Notes: generated by a model from the sequence alone, not told the origin. Positions 10,693-17,610 are shown, counted from the stretch's first letter. The stretch: 26,696 bases of DNA from JAIUZI01 sp041594355 (GCA_041594355.1 JBFHMM010000022.1:1-26696); one strand, 5' to 3'. Numbers and translations: made by a program.

Positions 10693-10977
10693 TTACTTTG
10701 CCGGTTCGGTCTTGTTCAGGACCTGCGCGATGGTCGATTTGACCACGCGAACTTTGATCCCTTCGGCAATTTCCACCTCAAGCTCACCGTCTTCCTTGAC
10801 CTTGGAGACCTTGCCGATCAGGCCGCCTTGGGTGATCACCTGATCGCCACGGCGCAGCGCCTCGACCATGGCCTGATGTTCCTTGACCTTTTTCTGCTGC
10901 GGCCGGATCAACAGGAAATACATGATCGCGAAGATCAGGATGAGCGGGAGAAACTGGCCGATTGCGCCTGCGTCCAT
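10693..10977 (-). CDS. yajC: Preprotein translocase subunit YajC
   Basis: YajC is a single-span membrane protein that associates with SecDF. The start is the ATG at 10977, preceded by AAGGAA at 8-base spacing, giving 94 residues. The longer open frame to 11064 lacks such a signal and begins with non-family sequence. An N-terminal helix (about 8-25, FLPLILIFAIMYFLLI) leads into the hallmark RPQQKKVKEHQAMVEALRRG, then GDQVITQGGLIGKVSKV. First gene of yajC-secD-secF, with a plausible promoter upstream. Confidence 0.96.
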   Translation of the reverse strand: MDAGAIGQFLPLILIFAIMYFLLIRPQQKKVKEHQAMVEALRRGDQVITQGGLIGKVSKVKEDGELEVEIAEGIKVRVVKSTIAQVLNKTEPAK

Positions 10978-11030
10978 GGGGTGTTCCTTTTGGTCAGAGC
11001 GGCGGGACATTCCCCGCGAAATTTGGCCGG

Positions 11031-11059
11031 AACCTATGCGCAGACGGGGGGGTTTGCAA
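11031..11059 (-). promoter_or_regulatory. Candidate sigma-70-type promoter of yajC-secDF
   Basis: On the minus strand TTGCAA (11059-11054) and TAGGTT (11036-11031) are separated by exactly 17 bases, 54 bp upstream of the yajC ATG. The spacing is ideal and both boxes are acceptable housekeeping-sigma matches. Assigned from pattern and position only. Confidence 0.45.
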
Positions 11060-11157
11060 GGCACAGGCGAGGGTTTGTTCCTGCCGTTATGTACCGGGCT
11101 GAAGCCGGGGTTTGACCGTTTTGTACCAAACTTCGGGGCCGAACTGCGCCTTGGCAG

Positions 11158-11175
11158 TGACGCGGGTCCGCGTCA
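11158..11175. promoter_or_regulatory. 18-bp palindrome upstream of the pentapeptide-repeat gene
   Basis: TGACGCGGGTCCGCGTCA has perfectly complementary 8-base arms around a GT centre. It ends 34 bp before the GTG start at 11210, a typical operator position, and is far from both ends of the yajC promoter. A transcription-factor site or an mRNA leader hairpin are both possible. Confidence 0.4.
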
Positions 11176-11209
11176 TGGTGTGAGCGAACGGTAAAGGACA
11201 CTCCGCCGC

Positions 11210-12550
11210 GTGCAGACATATTTAACCTTTGTGACCCACCCGCTGCTCTGGGTGTTCCTCGGCCTGCTGATCGGGGTCTACCTGATCCTCTGGGTAACCT
11301 CGCTGAAGGTGCCCGCAGGATCGACTTCACTTTCCCGGCTTCAAAAGAAACTCGGGACCGAAGGACTGAACCCTCGGTTGTTCCTGATTTGCGTGATGTT
11401 GTGGCTGGTGATTTTCCTGCTGCTCTTTGCCGGGCTGTTGGTCCAGATCATGGACGTCATCCGGATCGCTGGACCAACAGACACAACCGATCAAATTGAC
11501 TGGCGGTTTGCAGTCGCCAAGCTGACCGCGATGACCGCAGTTCTGGCCGCAGTGGTCGCGTTTCCTGTGACGCTGGTCCGACTGGGACAGACCCGCGCGC
11601 AGACCATAATAGCTGATCGCACCCAAATCATCGGACAGACAAACAGTGCAGCCGAATTGCTCGGATCCCCGTCCGAAACAGTAAGGATTGCGGCGCTCTA
11701 CAACCTGTACGAACTTGGTCAGCATCCTACGGCCGATTTTGAAATGGTATCGGGGGTTTTAGCATCCCACATTCGTCATCTTTGTTCAAAACGGGCAATC
11801 ATCTGCTTTCCGGATCCCACGCCTCCGGTCGAGGCAGGCGTTCACAGTCGCGCATATGCAAAAGTAACGGATCATGAAAGGTGGATGCGCGACAAAGCGA
11901 TTAAGGATTGGGTCAAGACGTTGGCTCCGCCCTCTGATGAGCTTCAGACTGCTATTACCCTGTTCGGAAGCTTGCCCAGGAAGGAGAGACTGCGCCCAAA
12001 CTTTCAAGGCTGCAACTTTCAGAAAGTCCGTTTCGTCAGGACCAACTACAGCCAGTGCAATTTCCAAGGGGCTGTATTTGACGGAGTCAGATTCGAAAAC
12101 GCAGTGTTCGATCGCAGCGATTTTGAGGGCCTCTCGAACCGCTACAGAGCAGGTTGTGACGGGACGCAGTACTATGTATTTGGCGGATGTTCTGCACGCG
12201 GCACGATAGCAACAGGCACAACGTTCTCCAATTGCAAACTCGACGGCATGGTGTTCGACGGTGGCACCCTGATCGACTGTAACCTCGAAAACTGCAAGCT
12301 TCAGGGTGCCTCGTTTCAGTATACAACACTCAGGGGCTGCTCCCTGACGAAATGCCTGATTGTCGGAGCTTGGTTTGCCAACACCAGCTTTGTTGATGGA
12401 ACCGAGTTTAGTGGATGCACCGTTTACGCGGTCGATGAGCGCGCAGACAGTTTCAAGGCGTTATGCCGCTCCTGTACGTTTCCTGACAATAACTCACCGT
12501 TCGGCTTGTACACGGTCACACAGGCATGGATTAAGTCGGTAAACGGATGA
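11210..12550 (+). CDS. Membrane-anchored pentapeptide-repeat protein
   Basis: The product has 446 residues from a GTG at 11210. Three hydrophobic helices occupy about residues 10-30, 56-82 and 102-122. A linker of the form 'RAQTIIADRTQIIGQTNSAA' then 'LGSPSETVRIAALYNLYELGQ' follows, a helical segment often seen between membrane helices and pentapeptide repeats. The C-terminal half holds pentapeptide-type repeats (A(D/N)LXX-like): CNFQGAVFDGVRFENAVFD near 285-303 and a second run around 340-405 (CKLDGMVFDGG, CNLENCKLQGASFQ), unusually rich in cysteine. These repeats form right-handed quadrilateral beta-helices; function is unknown here. Base composition and codon use are visibly more AT-rich than yajC and serS on either side, suggesting acquisition by transfer. 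No Shine-Dalgarno of strength precedes the GTG, though AAAGGA lies 15 bases away. Confidence 0.8.
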   Translation: MQTYLTFVTHPLLWVFLGLLIGVYLILWVTSLKVPAGSTSLSRLQKKLGTEGLNPRLFLICVMLWLVIFLLLFAGLLVQIMDVIRIAGPTDTTDQIDWRFAVAKLTAMTAVLAAVVAFPVTLVRLGQTRAQTIIADRTQIIGQTNSAAELLGSPSETVRIAALYNLYELGQHPTADFEMVSGVLASHIRHLCSKRAIICFPDPTPPVEAGVHSRAYAKVTDHERWMRDKAIKDWVKTLAPPSDELQTAITLFGSLPRKERLRPNFQGCNFQKVRFVRTNYSQCNFQGAVFDGVRFENAVFDRSDFEGLSNRYRAGCDGTQYYVFGGCSARGTIATGTTFSNCKLDGMVFDGGTLIDCNLENCKLQGASFQYTTLRGCSLTKCLIVGAWFANTSFVDGTEFSGCTVYAVDERADSFKALCRSCTFPDNNSPFGLYTVTQAWIKSVNG

Positions 12551-12564
12551 GTTCCAAACCAATA

Positions 12565-12583
12565 CGCCTTAAGGCATAAGGCG
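12565..12583. terminator. Hairpin between pentapeptide gene and serS
   Basis: CGCCTTA (12565-12571) and TAAGGCG (12577-12583) are perfect 7-bp arms around AGGCA, 15 bp after the pentapeptide-gene stop. No T-run follows. It could end the upstream transcript or be a leader structure of serS; the latter lacks any T-box features. Confidence 0.35.
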
Positions 12584-12612
12584 GTAAAAATGATTCACCA
12601 AGGACGCCCGAG

Positions 12613-13905
12613 ATGCACGATATCCGCCTGATCCGTGAAAATCCGCAAGCTTTCGATGCCGCGCTGGGGCGGCGGGGGGATGCGCCCGTATCGGCGGCTC
12701 TGCTGGCGCTGGACGAGGCGCGCCGCGCCAAGATCCTGGCGGCCGAGACGCTGCAGGCGGAGCAGAACAAGGCCGCCAAGATGATCGGCGCGGCCAAGGC
12801 CAAGGGCGATGAGGCCGAATTCGAACGGCTGCGCGCCGAGGTGGCGGCGAAGAAGGCCGAGACCGCGCAGTTGCAGAACGAGGCCAAGGCGCTGGACGCG
12901 GAGCTGACCGACAAGCTGGCGCGGATTGCCAACCTGCCGGCCGAGGATGTGCCGGACGGTGCCGATGAGGGTGACAACGTGGAGGTGCGCCGCTGGGGCG
13001 ATCCGCGTGATTTCGGCTTTGCGCCCAGGGAGCATTTCGAGATTGCCGGCGTGGCGGCCTCGATGGATTTCGAGCTGGGCGCCAAGATTTCCGGCGCGCG
13101 GTTCGTGGTTCTGCGCGGCGCGGTGGCGCGGATTCACCGGGCGCTGGGGCAGTTCATGATCGACACCCATGTGGACGAAAACGAGCTGACCGAGGTGCAG
13201 ACTCCGGTTCTGGTGCGCGACGAGGCAATGTATGGCACCGACAAGCTGCCGAAGTTCGGCGACGACAGTTACCAGACCACCAATGGCTGGTGGCTGATCC
13301 CGACGTCCGAGGTGCCGCTGACCTATTCGGTGGCGGGCGACATTCTGGACGAGAGCGCCCTGCCGCTGCGGATGACCGCGCATACGCAGTGTTTCCGGTC
13401 AGAGGCCGGGTCGGCGGGCAAGGATACCGCCGGCATGCTGCGCCAGCACCAGTTCGAAAAAGTGGAGATGGTCTCGGTGACCCATCCCGATGCCTCCGAC
13501 GAGGAACAACAGCGGATGCTGCGATGTGCCGAGGATCTGCTGGAGCGGCTGGGGGTGCCCTATCGCACGGTGGTGCTGTGCACCGGCGACATGGGGTTCG
13601 GAGCGCGGCGCACCTTTGACATCGAGGCCTGGCTGCCCGGGCAGGACACCTATCGAGAGATTTCGTCCGTCTCCACGACCGGCGATTTCCAGGCGCGGCG
13701 GATGAATGCGCGGTTCCGCCCCGACGGCGGCGGCAAGCCGGAGTTCGTGCATACCCTGAACGGGTCGGGGCTGGCGGTGGGGCGCTGCCTGATCGCGGTG
13801 CTGGAGAACGGTCAGAACGAAGACGGGTCGGTCACTCTGCCGGCGGTGCTTGCCCCCTATCTTGGCGGCAATACCACGCTGACGGCGGCGGGTGCGCTGG
13901 CCTGA
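12613..13905 (+). CDS. serS: Serine--tRNA ligase
   Basis: Seryl-tRNA synthetase, class II, 430 residues; charges tRNA-Ser and the selenocysteine tRNA where present. The N-terminal coiled-coil arm that contacts the tRNA long variable arm spans about residues 30-100, rich in Ala/Glu/Lys. Class II motifs follow: motif 1 around 170-200, the TSEVPLT serine-binding loop, motif 2 as FRSEAGSAGKDTAGMLRQHQ with FEKVEM, and motif 3 as NGSGLAVGRCLIAVLEN. An AAGGA lies about 8 bases before the ATG. Transcribed toward the helix-hairpin-helix gene and separated from it by a strong hairpin. Confidence 0.98.
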   Translation: MHDIRLIRENPQAFDAALGRRGDAPVSAALLALDEARRAKILAAETLQAEQNKAAKMIGAAKAKGDEAEFERLRAEVAAKKAETAQLQNEAKALDAELTDKLARIANLPAEDVPDGADEGDNVEVRRWGDPRDFGFAPREHFEIAGVAASMDFELGAKISGARFVVLRGAVARIHRALGQFMIDTHVDENELTEVQTPVLVRDEAMYGTDKLPKFGDDSYQTTNGWWLIPTSEVPLTYSVAGDILDESALPLRMTAHTQCFRSEAGSAGKDTAGMLRQHQFEKVEMVSVTHPDASDEEQQRMLRCAEDLLERLGVPYRTVVLCTGDMGFGARRTFDIEAWLPGQDTYREISSVSTTGDFQARRMNARFRPDGGGKPEFVHTLNGSGLAVGRCLIAVLENGQNEDGSVTLPAVLAPYLGGNTTLTAAGALA

Positions 13906-13915
13906 GCCACCAACC

Positions 13916-13941
13916 GCGCCGGGCCAGTCATGGCCCGGCGC
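13916..13941. terminator. Bidirectional hairpin between serS and the HhH protein gene
   Basis: GCGCCGGGCCA (13916-13926) and TGGCCCGGCGC (13931-13941) are perfect 11-bp complements closed by a GTCA tetraloop. The structure sits in the 42-bp gap between two convergent stop codons, so it can serve both transcripts. No strong T-run on either side. Confidence 0.7.
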
Positions 13942-13947
13942 CACCGG

Positions 13948-14568
13948 TCATTTCCTGCCTTTCTTGGCCTTCTTGCCTTTCTTGGATTTCGACTTTGACG
14001 TCTTGTCCTTGGCGGCCTTGGCCATTTCCTTGTCTTTCTTGGCTTTCTTCGTGGCCTTCTTGGCTTTCTTCTTGGCCTTTTCCTTGGCTTTGGAGAACAT
14101 CTCGTCCAGTTGCTTGGCCTTTTTCTGCGCCTTGGCGGCCTTGGCCTTGGCCTTGGCTTTCTTGCGCGCCTTGGCTTCGGCGGCGGCCTCGGCAGCGGCC
14201 TGGCGGGCGGCTTCGGCCTCCAGCACCTGTTCGGCGGCCTGGGGCAGGACTTCCGCCTGTTGCGCCTCTTTCGCGGCTTTCTCGGCGGCCCGCGCCTTGG
14301 CTGCGGTGGTGGTGGTCCGGGCCTTGGGTTTGGCCGCCGGGGCGGCGGCGGTGGTCCGGGCCCCGGGTTTAGCTGCAGCGGCGGCGCCGCCGATCATCTC
14401 TTTGGCCGCGGCGATCAGGACCGGCGCCCTGAGCGCGCCGATGCCCGTGACCTGAATCAGATCCTCCGGCGTGGCTGCGGCGATTTTCTCGGCTGTCGCC
14501 AGTCCGGCCTTTTTCAGGTTTTGCGCCATGACGGGGCCGACGCCGCGCAGGTCTGTGACTGAGGTCAT
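13948..14568 (-). CDS. Helix-hairpin-helix protein with Lys/Ala-rich histone-H1-like tail
   Basis: The product has 206 residues in two parts. Residues 1-60 hold tandem helix-hairpin-helix-like motifs (LRGVGPVMAQNLKKAGLATAEKIAAATPEDLIQVTGIGALRAP, split here as 'GVGPVMAQNLKKAG' and 'VTGIGALRAPVLIAAA'), the kind that bind DNA backbone non-specifically. Residues about 62-206 are low complexity: first Ala/Thr/Pro/Arg-rich repeats (KPKARTTTTAAKARAAEK), then an Ala/Glu coiled segment, then almost only Lys/Ala/Ser (KAKKKAKKATKKAKKDKE), like histone H1 C-termini. It is probably a nucleoid-associated protein; that is inference from composition and the N-terminal motifs. A candidate promoter lies at 14658-14685. 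Convergent with serS. The start is supported by AAGGAC eight bases upstream. Confidence 0.75.
   Translation of the reverse strand: MTSVTDLRGVGPVMAQNLKKAGLATAEKIAAATPEDLIQVTGIGALRAPVLIAAAKEMIGGAAAAAKPGARTTAAAPAAKPKARTTTTAAKARAAEKAAKEAQQAEVLPQAAEQVLEAEAARQAAAEAAAEAKARKKAKAKAKAAKAQKKAKQLDEMFSKAKEKAKKKAKKATKKAKKDKEMAKAAKDKTSKSKSKKGKKAKKGRK
13951..14200 (-). repeat. Low-complexity Lys/Ala-coding tract
   Basis: The plus strand shows dense irregular copies of CTTGGC, CTTGGCC and TTTCTTGGC, encoding Ala-Lys and Lys-Lys-Ala runs of the HhH protein tail. Such tracts expand and contract by slippage, so tail length is likely to vary between strains. Confidence 0.65.
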
Positions 14569-14657
14569 TTCGGGTCCTTCTTGTTGATCCAGAGACAGAA
14601 GGAAGCCGCGCGACCGCAGATCTGACCCGCCGGGCTCCCTCCCATGGGTTCAAACTG

Positions 14658-14685
14658 TATATACAAGAAATATACGTTCTGGCAA
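14658..14685 (-). promoter_or_regulatory. Candidate promoter of the HhH protein gene, with a TGTATATACA palindrome
   Basis: On the minus strand TTGCCA (14685-14680) and TATATA (14663-14658) are 16 bases apart, 90 bp upstream of the ATG at 14568. The -10 box is inside a perfect 10-bp palindrome, TGTATATACA (14656-14665), so a repressor could cover it. The segment is a clear AT-rich island. Confidence 0.45.
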
Positions 14686-14719
14686 GCGGCGGCTGTTTTG
14701 CCGCTGGACTACGGCGGTG

Positions 14720-15730
14720 TCAGCCGGTGCCGAGGGCCGCGCCCCCCGCCCTGTCGCCGCCGCGCCCCGTTGCGCCGGCCCGGGGGAAGGGCACCAGACG
14801 CTGCTGGTCCTCGTCCCAGAGCTTGAGGTTCAGTGCCGCCACCGCCTCCGCGAACTTGATGCGGCGTAGCTGGTATTCCGGCGGCAGGTTGTAGTGACAG
14901 GCGCGCAACCGGTAGCTGGGGATACGCGCATTGAAGTGGTGGATGTCGTGCAAGGTGATGCAGGCCACCGCGTGATCGAACCATGCGCCGAAATCGAGGC
15001 AGGACGACCCCTGCAGCGCCGCCTGCACCGGGTCGAGATCGGGGCGGCGGTCCCAGTAGGTGTCCTCGAAGTTGTGCTGCAGGTAGACGAGGAACACGCC
15101 CAGCATCCCCCCCAGCATCGAGAAGGCGAAGTAGACGCCCAAGCCCGCCCATCCCGAAAGCGCGTAGAGCGTGCCGAGCCAGACCAGGATCGCCAGGTTG
15201 TGCAGCAGCACACCGCGCGCGCCGAACCGGGTGGTGTTCTTGGGCCAGCGGTAGCGGATGAAATAGGTAAAGAAGGCGCCGATCGGGATCAGCACGAAGG
15301 GATTGCGGTAAAGCCGGTATTGCAGCCGGGTCCAGAAGCCCGCCGCGTTCCATTCCCGCAGGGTCATGGTGTTGATCTCGCCGGTTTCGCGGTGGTCGAG
15401 GTTCCCTACGCCGGCGTGGTGCAGGTTGTGGTTCTGCTTCATCACCTCGAAGGGCGCGAAGGTAAAGGGCGACACGGCGTGGCCCGCCCATTCGTTCTGG
15501 GCCCGCGTTTCGAACATCGAATGGTGGCCGAAGTCGTGTTGCAGCACGTACATGCGCACCGCCGAAAACGCGTGCACGATGCCGGCCGGTAGCATGATGT
15601 ACCAGGCGTCCATGTAAGCGATGGCGAGATAGAGCGAGCCGAAATAGACCGCGAAGGTGGCGCCGAGGCTGAGCGCGGCAAGCCGGTTGTCCTGTTTGGC
15701 GTATTGGCGGGTATAGGTACGAAGGTCCAT
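14720..15730 (-). CDS. Membrane fatty acid desaturase
   Basis: The product, 336 residues from the ATG at 15730, belongs to the acyl-lipid desaturase/hydroxylase superfamily, diiron membrane enzymes that introduce double bonds (or hydroxyls) into fatty acyl chains. All three histidine boxes are present: HDFGHH (65-70), HNLHH (101-105) and HDIHHF (261-266), plus QHNFED (218-223) before the last pair of helices. Four or more hydrophobic helices surround them. Box spacing resembles the delta-12/omega-3 type, but position specificity and electron donor cannot be read. The last 20 residues are Gly/Ala/Arg-rich and look non-conserved. The frame remains open far upstream, across the marC region, but that extension is antisense or out of frame to marC and is rejected. 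Follows marC by 146 bp on the same strand. Confidence 0.88.
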   Translation of the reverse strand: MDLRTYTRQYAKQDNRLAALSLGATFAVYFGSLYLAIAYMDAWYIMLPAGIVHAFSAVRMYVLQHDFGHHSMFETRAQNEWAGHAVSPFTFAPFEVMKQNHNLHHAGVGNLDHRETGEINTMTLREWNAAGFWTRLQYRLYRNPFVLIPIGAFFTYFIRYRWPKNTTRFGARGVLLHNLAILVWLGTLYALSGWAGLGVYFAFSMLGGMLGVFLVYLQHNFEDTYWDRRPDLDPVQAALQGSSCLDFGAWFDHAVACITLHDIHHFNARIPSYRLRACHYNLPPEYQLRRIKFAEAVAALNLKLWDEDQQRLVPFPRAGATGRGGDRAGGAALGTG

Positions 15731-15803
15731 GGATCGCCCCGTGAAATACATATACTGGCACCCCGGCGGATGGCCGGTGAACCGAGTCAGAATACGAGGT
15801 AAG

Positions 15804-15822
15804 TGTCGCGCATGCGGCGACA
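15804..15822. repeat. Inverted repeat between marC and the desaturase gene
   Basis: TGTCGCGCATGCGGCGACA has 6-bp perfect arms (TGTCGC/GCGACA) around a 7-nt loop, in the 146-bp gap downstream of marC and 74 bp upstream of the desaturase ATG. A second, imperfect hairpin (GGAAAACC...GGTTTCC) lies at about 15837-15853. Either may end the marC transcript; neither has a T-run. Confidence 0.3.
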
Positions 15823-15876
15823 AGAGGCAAGCGGCGGAAAACCGCAGGTTTCCGTGGCTTTGCCGCGCCGGGGTGC

Positions 15877-16515
15877 CTAGAAATTCGGCGCGCTCAGGCT
15901 CAGCACGCCGACCTGTTCCAGCCCCTGCAGCACCGCGTCCACCGCGACGGTGGCCAGGATCAGCCCCATCACCCGGCTGACCACGCTGGCGCCGGTATCG
16001 CCGATCAGCCGGTGAATGCGGCTGGCCAGCAGCAGCAGCACAAAGGTCAGCCCCAGCACCACCAGCAGCAGCGCCGCCGTGATCGCCTGATCGGTGAGGG
16101 AAATGCGGTGGTTGTCGGTCAGGATCACCACCGCAAGGATGGCGCCCGGCGAGGCGATAGAGGGCATCGCCAGCGGGAAGACGGCACCGGAAAGGTCCTC
16201 GGATTCCGCCTCTTCGATCTCGGCCTGCGGTTTCGACTCGCCAAAGATCATGGTCAGCGCGAACAGAAACAGCACGATGCCGCCGGCGATCTGAAAAGCG
16301 CCGAGGCGCAGCCCGATGGATTCCAGCAGCAGCTGGCCCGCGACGAGGAAGAACAACAGCACCAGCGTCGCCGTGATCACCCCCCGCAGGGCGAATTTCG
16401 CATGCAACCGGGCCGGCACCGAGGCGGCGGCATAGAGGAACACCGGGATCGTGCCCACCGGGTCGATGACCACGAAGAGGGTGACGAAGTCGCGCAGGAT
16501 CTGGGCGGTGTCCAT
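15877..16515 (-). CDS. MarC-family (UPF0056) integral membrane protein
   Basis: This 212-residue protein has six predicted transmembrane helices. It opens with the family signature FVTLFVVIDPVGTIPVFL at residues 10-27, and has IAGGIVLFLFALTMIFG near 78-95 and FPLAMPSIASPGAILAVVIL near 112-132, all characteristic of MarC/UPF0056. The family was once linked to antibiotic resistance, a link later withdrawn for E. coli MarC; its transport role is still unclear. Length is typical. The start is ATG 16515 with GAGAG upstream. Confidence 0.93.
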   Translation of the reverse strand: MDTAQILRDFVTLFVVIDPVGTIPVFLYAAASVPARLHAKFALRGVITATLVLLFFLVAGQLLLESIGLRLGAFQIAGGIVLFLFALTMIFGESKPQAEIEEAESEDLSGAVFPLAMPSIASPGAILAVVILTDNHRISLTDQAITAALLLVVLGLTFVLLLLASRIHRLIGDTGASVVSRVMGLILATVAVDAVLQGLEQVGVLSLSAPNF

Positions 16516-16565
16516 GGTACTCTCTCACGTTTAGTGCGACTTGCATTGCTCAATAGAAGCAGGAT

Positions 16566-17072
16566 TCATAGGCCTTTTTTGCCAAACTCCAAGTTATCGA
16601 AGGCCGGTAGCTTGATGACCATACTTTGTTCGCCGCAAGCAGAAAACTCCGCCATGTACGCCGTCCACAGAGCCACTATTGATTCAGTGTCGTCAAACTC
16701 CTCTCCCTCCACGCGCAAGTGGAACGCCGGTTCAAAGTCCAAATCTCCTAGTAACCTCAAAGACACGTTTCCATCGACAAGAACTGGCCTTTCGCTCATC
16801 ATGCGAGGCTCAATCACCTTTGTGATCTCGTCTTCCCGGTAACTTAGGCAGCCACGATTGCGCTCAATAAACAGATCGGTTTCGATCAATGTCACGTTGA
16901 AGAACCAAGCCAGGTAGCGGCCAAGTGTGGTTTTACCGGAGCCGGCCCTCCCATCGATCGCAATAATCTTGGGTGGAATGTCTTGTAGAATACCGGCGAT
17001 TGCGCTGGCCGCTACGTCGTAACCCTCTGGAACCATTGCTGTCTGGCGCACCGTATCGTCACTGCGTTGCAT
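16566..17072 (-). CDS. P-loop NTPase, uridine kinase-like
   Basis: The product is a 168-residue single-domain P-loop protein. Walker A is IAIDGRAGSGKTTLGRYLAW, with the loop at residues 41-49. The following LIETDLFIER (residues about 61-70) carries the acidic residue expected of uridine-kinase/NMP-kinase folds, and PVLVDGNVSLRLL near 95-107 resembles the Walker-B-like strand that places substrate. No lid with multiple arginines of classical Udk is evident, so the substrate is uncertain. Base composition is more AT-rich than neighbours. It stands alone: 50 bp upstream of marC and 72 bp downstream of the small secreted protein gene. Start ATG 17072; an alternative in-frame ATG is at 17036. Neither has a strong ribosome binding site. 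Confidence 0.75.
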   Translation of the reverse strand: MQRSDDTVRQTAMVPEGYDVAASAIAGILQDIPPKIIAIDGRAGSGKTTLGRYLAWFFNVTLIETDLFIERNRGCLSYREDEITKVIEPRMMSERPVLVDGNVSLRLLGDLDFEPAFHLRVEGEEFDDTESIVALWTAYMAEFSACGEQSMVIKLPAFDNLEFGKKGL

Positions 17073-17144
17073 CCGAACAAAACCAACTCATTGCCATTTG
17101 GAAATCGTTTCGTCCAACCGCCGCGTCGTGACATTTGAACAGCG

Positions 17145-17528
17145 CTACTTGGTCAGCTTGCCTTCGCCGCGCCAGCCCTTGGCGTTGATCAGGATCAGCC
17201 GCTTGTCGTTGACCACGTAGAGGTCAAAACGCGGGTTGGCGTAGTTGATGCAGCGGGTACCGTCCCTGTAGAACCGGTAGCTGGGCGCGTCGAAGTTACC
17301 GTTGGAGGTGCGATAGGTGTAGCTGCCGTTCTTTTTGTAGACCTCGGTGCCGTCACCGTCGAACCTGACCTTCTTGCCCGGTAGCAGTTTCTGCAGGTAG
17401 GCGTCATTGACGCGCTGGTCGCCGGAGTGGGTGTTCCACTTGATCCGGGGCGGCTTGTCGGGGCAGGCGGCGAATGCGGGGGTTGCCGCGACCAGAACGG
17501 CGGCAGCAATAGCGGCTGTAAATTTCAT
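17145..17528 (-). CDS. Small secreted protein, unknown function
   Basis: The product has 127 residues with a clear signal peptide, MKFTAAIAAAVLVAATPAFA, and a likely cleavage site after AFA at residue 20. The mature part of about 107 residues is basic and aromatic-rich, contains Cys22 and Cys93 (a possible disulfide), and has repeated 'Y+', 'SYTYRTSNGNF' and 'SYRFYRDGTRC' strands suggesting a small beta-rich fold. I do not recognise the family. The start is ATG 17528 with AGGAG (17541-17537) at 8-base spacing; a frame extension to 17591 is rejected for lack of a signal. The Shine-Dalgarno is buried in a strong hairpin (17538-17565). It is 83 bp downstream of der on the same strand. Confidence 0.82.
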   Translation of the reverse strand: MKFTAAIAAAVLVAATPAFAACPDKPPRIKWNTHSGDQRVNDAYLQKLLPGKKVRFDGDGTEVYKKNGSYTYRTSNGNFDAPSYRFYRDGTRCINYANPRFDLYVVNDKRLILINAKGWRGEGKLTK

Positions 17529-17529
17529 T

Positions 17530-17565
17530 AAAAAATCTCCTGAACCGGTAAATACCGGATCAGGA
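17530..17565 (-). terminator. der: Hairpin plus T-run after der, overlapping the next gene's ribosome binding site
   Basis: Positions 17538-17565 form an inverted repeat of 28 bases in which 12 of 13 base pairs match (outer arms TCCTGA/TCAGGA, inner CCGGTA/TACCGG, one A-A mismatch). On the minus strand it is followed by GA and six T residues (17535-17530), the form of an intrinsic terminator for der, whose stop is 46 bp upstream. The 3' arm contains most of the AGGAG of the secreted-protein gene, whose ATG is at 17528. Terminator, translation-masking leader, or both. Confidence 0.65.
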
Positions 17566-17610
17566 TAGGCACAAGGCGGGGCACCTGACAACAGTGGCCT
17601 TGCCCGGCCC

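Noticed and set aside
12551..12612. T-box or other riboswitch leader for serS
   Set aside because: The leader is only 62 bp, has a single short hairpin, lacks the T-box core and alphaproteobacteria do not normally use T-boxes for serS.
13951..14200. CRISPR-like direct repeats
   Set aside because: The CTTGGC copies are irregular, without unique spacers of constant length, and simply encode Lys/Ala runs.
14720..16546. A 608-codon frame that would fuse the desaturase to upstream sequence
   Set aside because: The upstream half overlaps marC in another frame and has shadow-like composition; the desaturase has a natural start at 15730.
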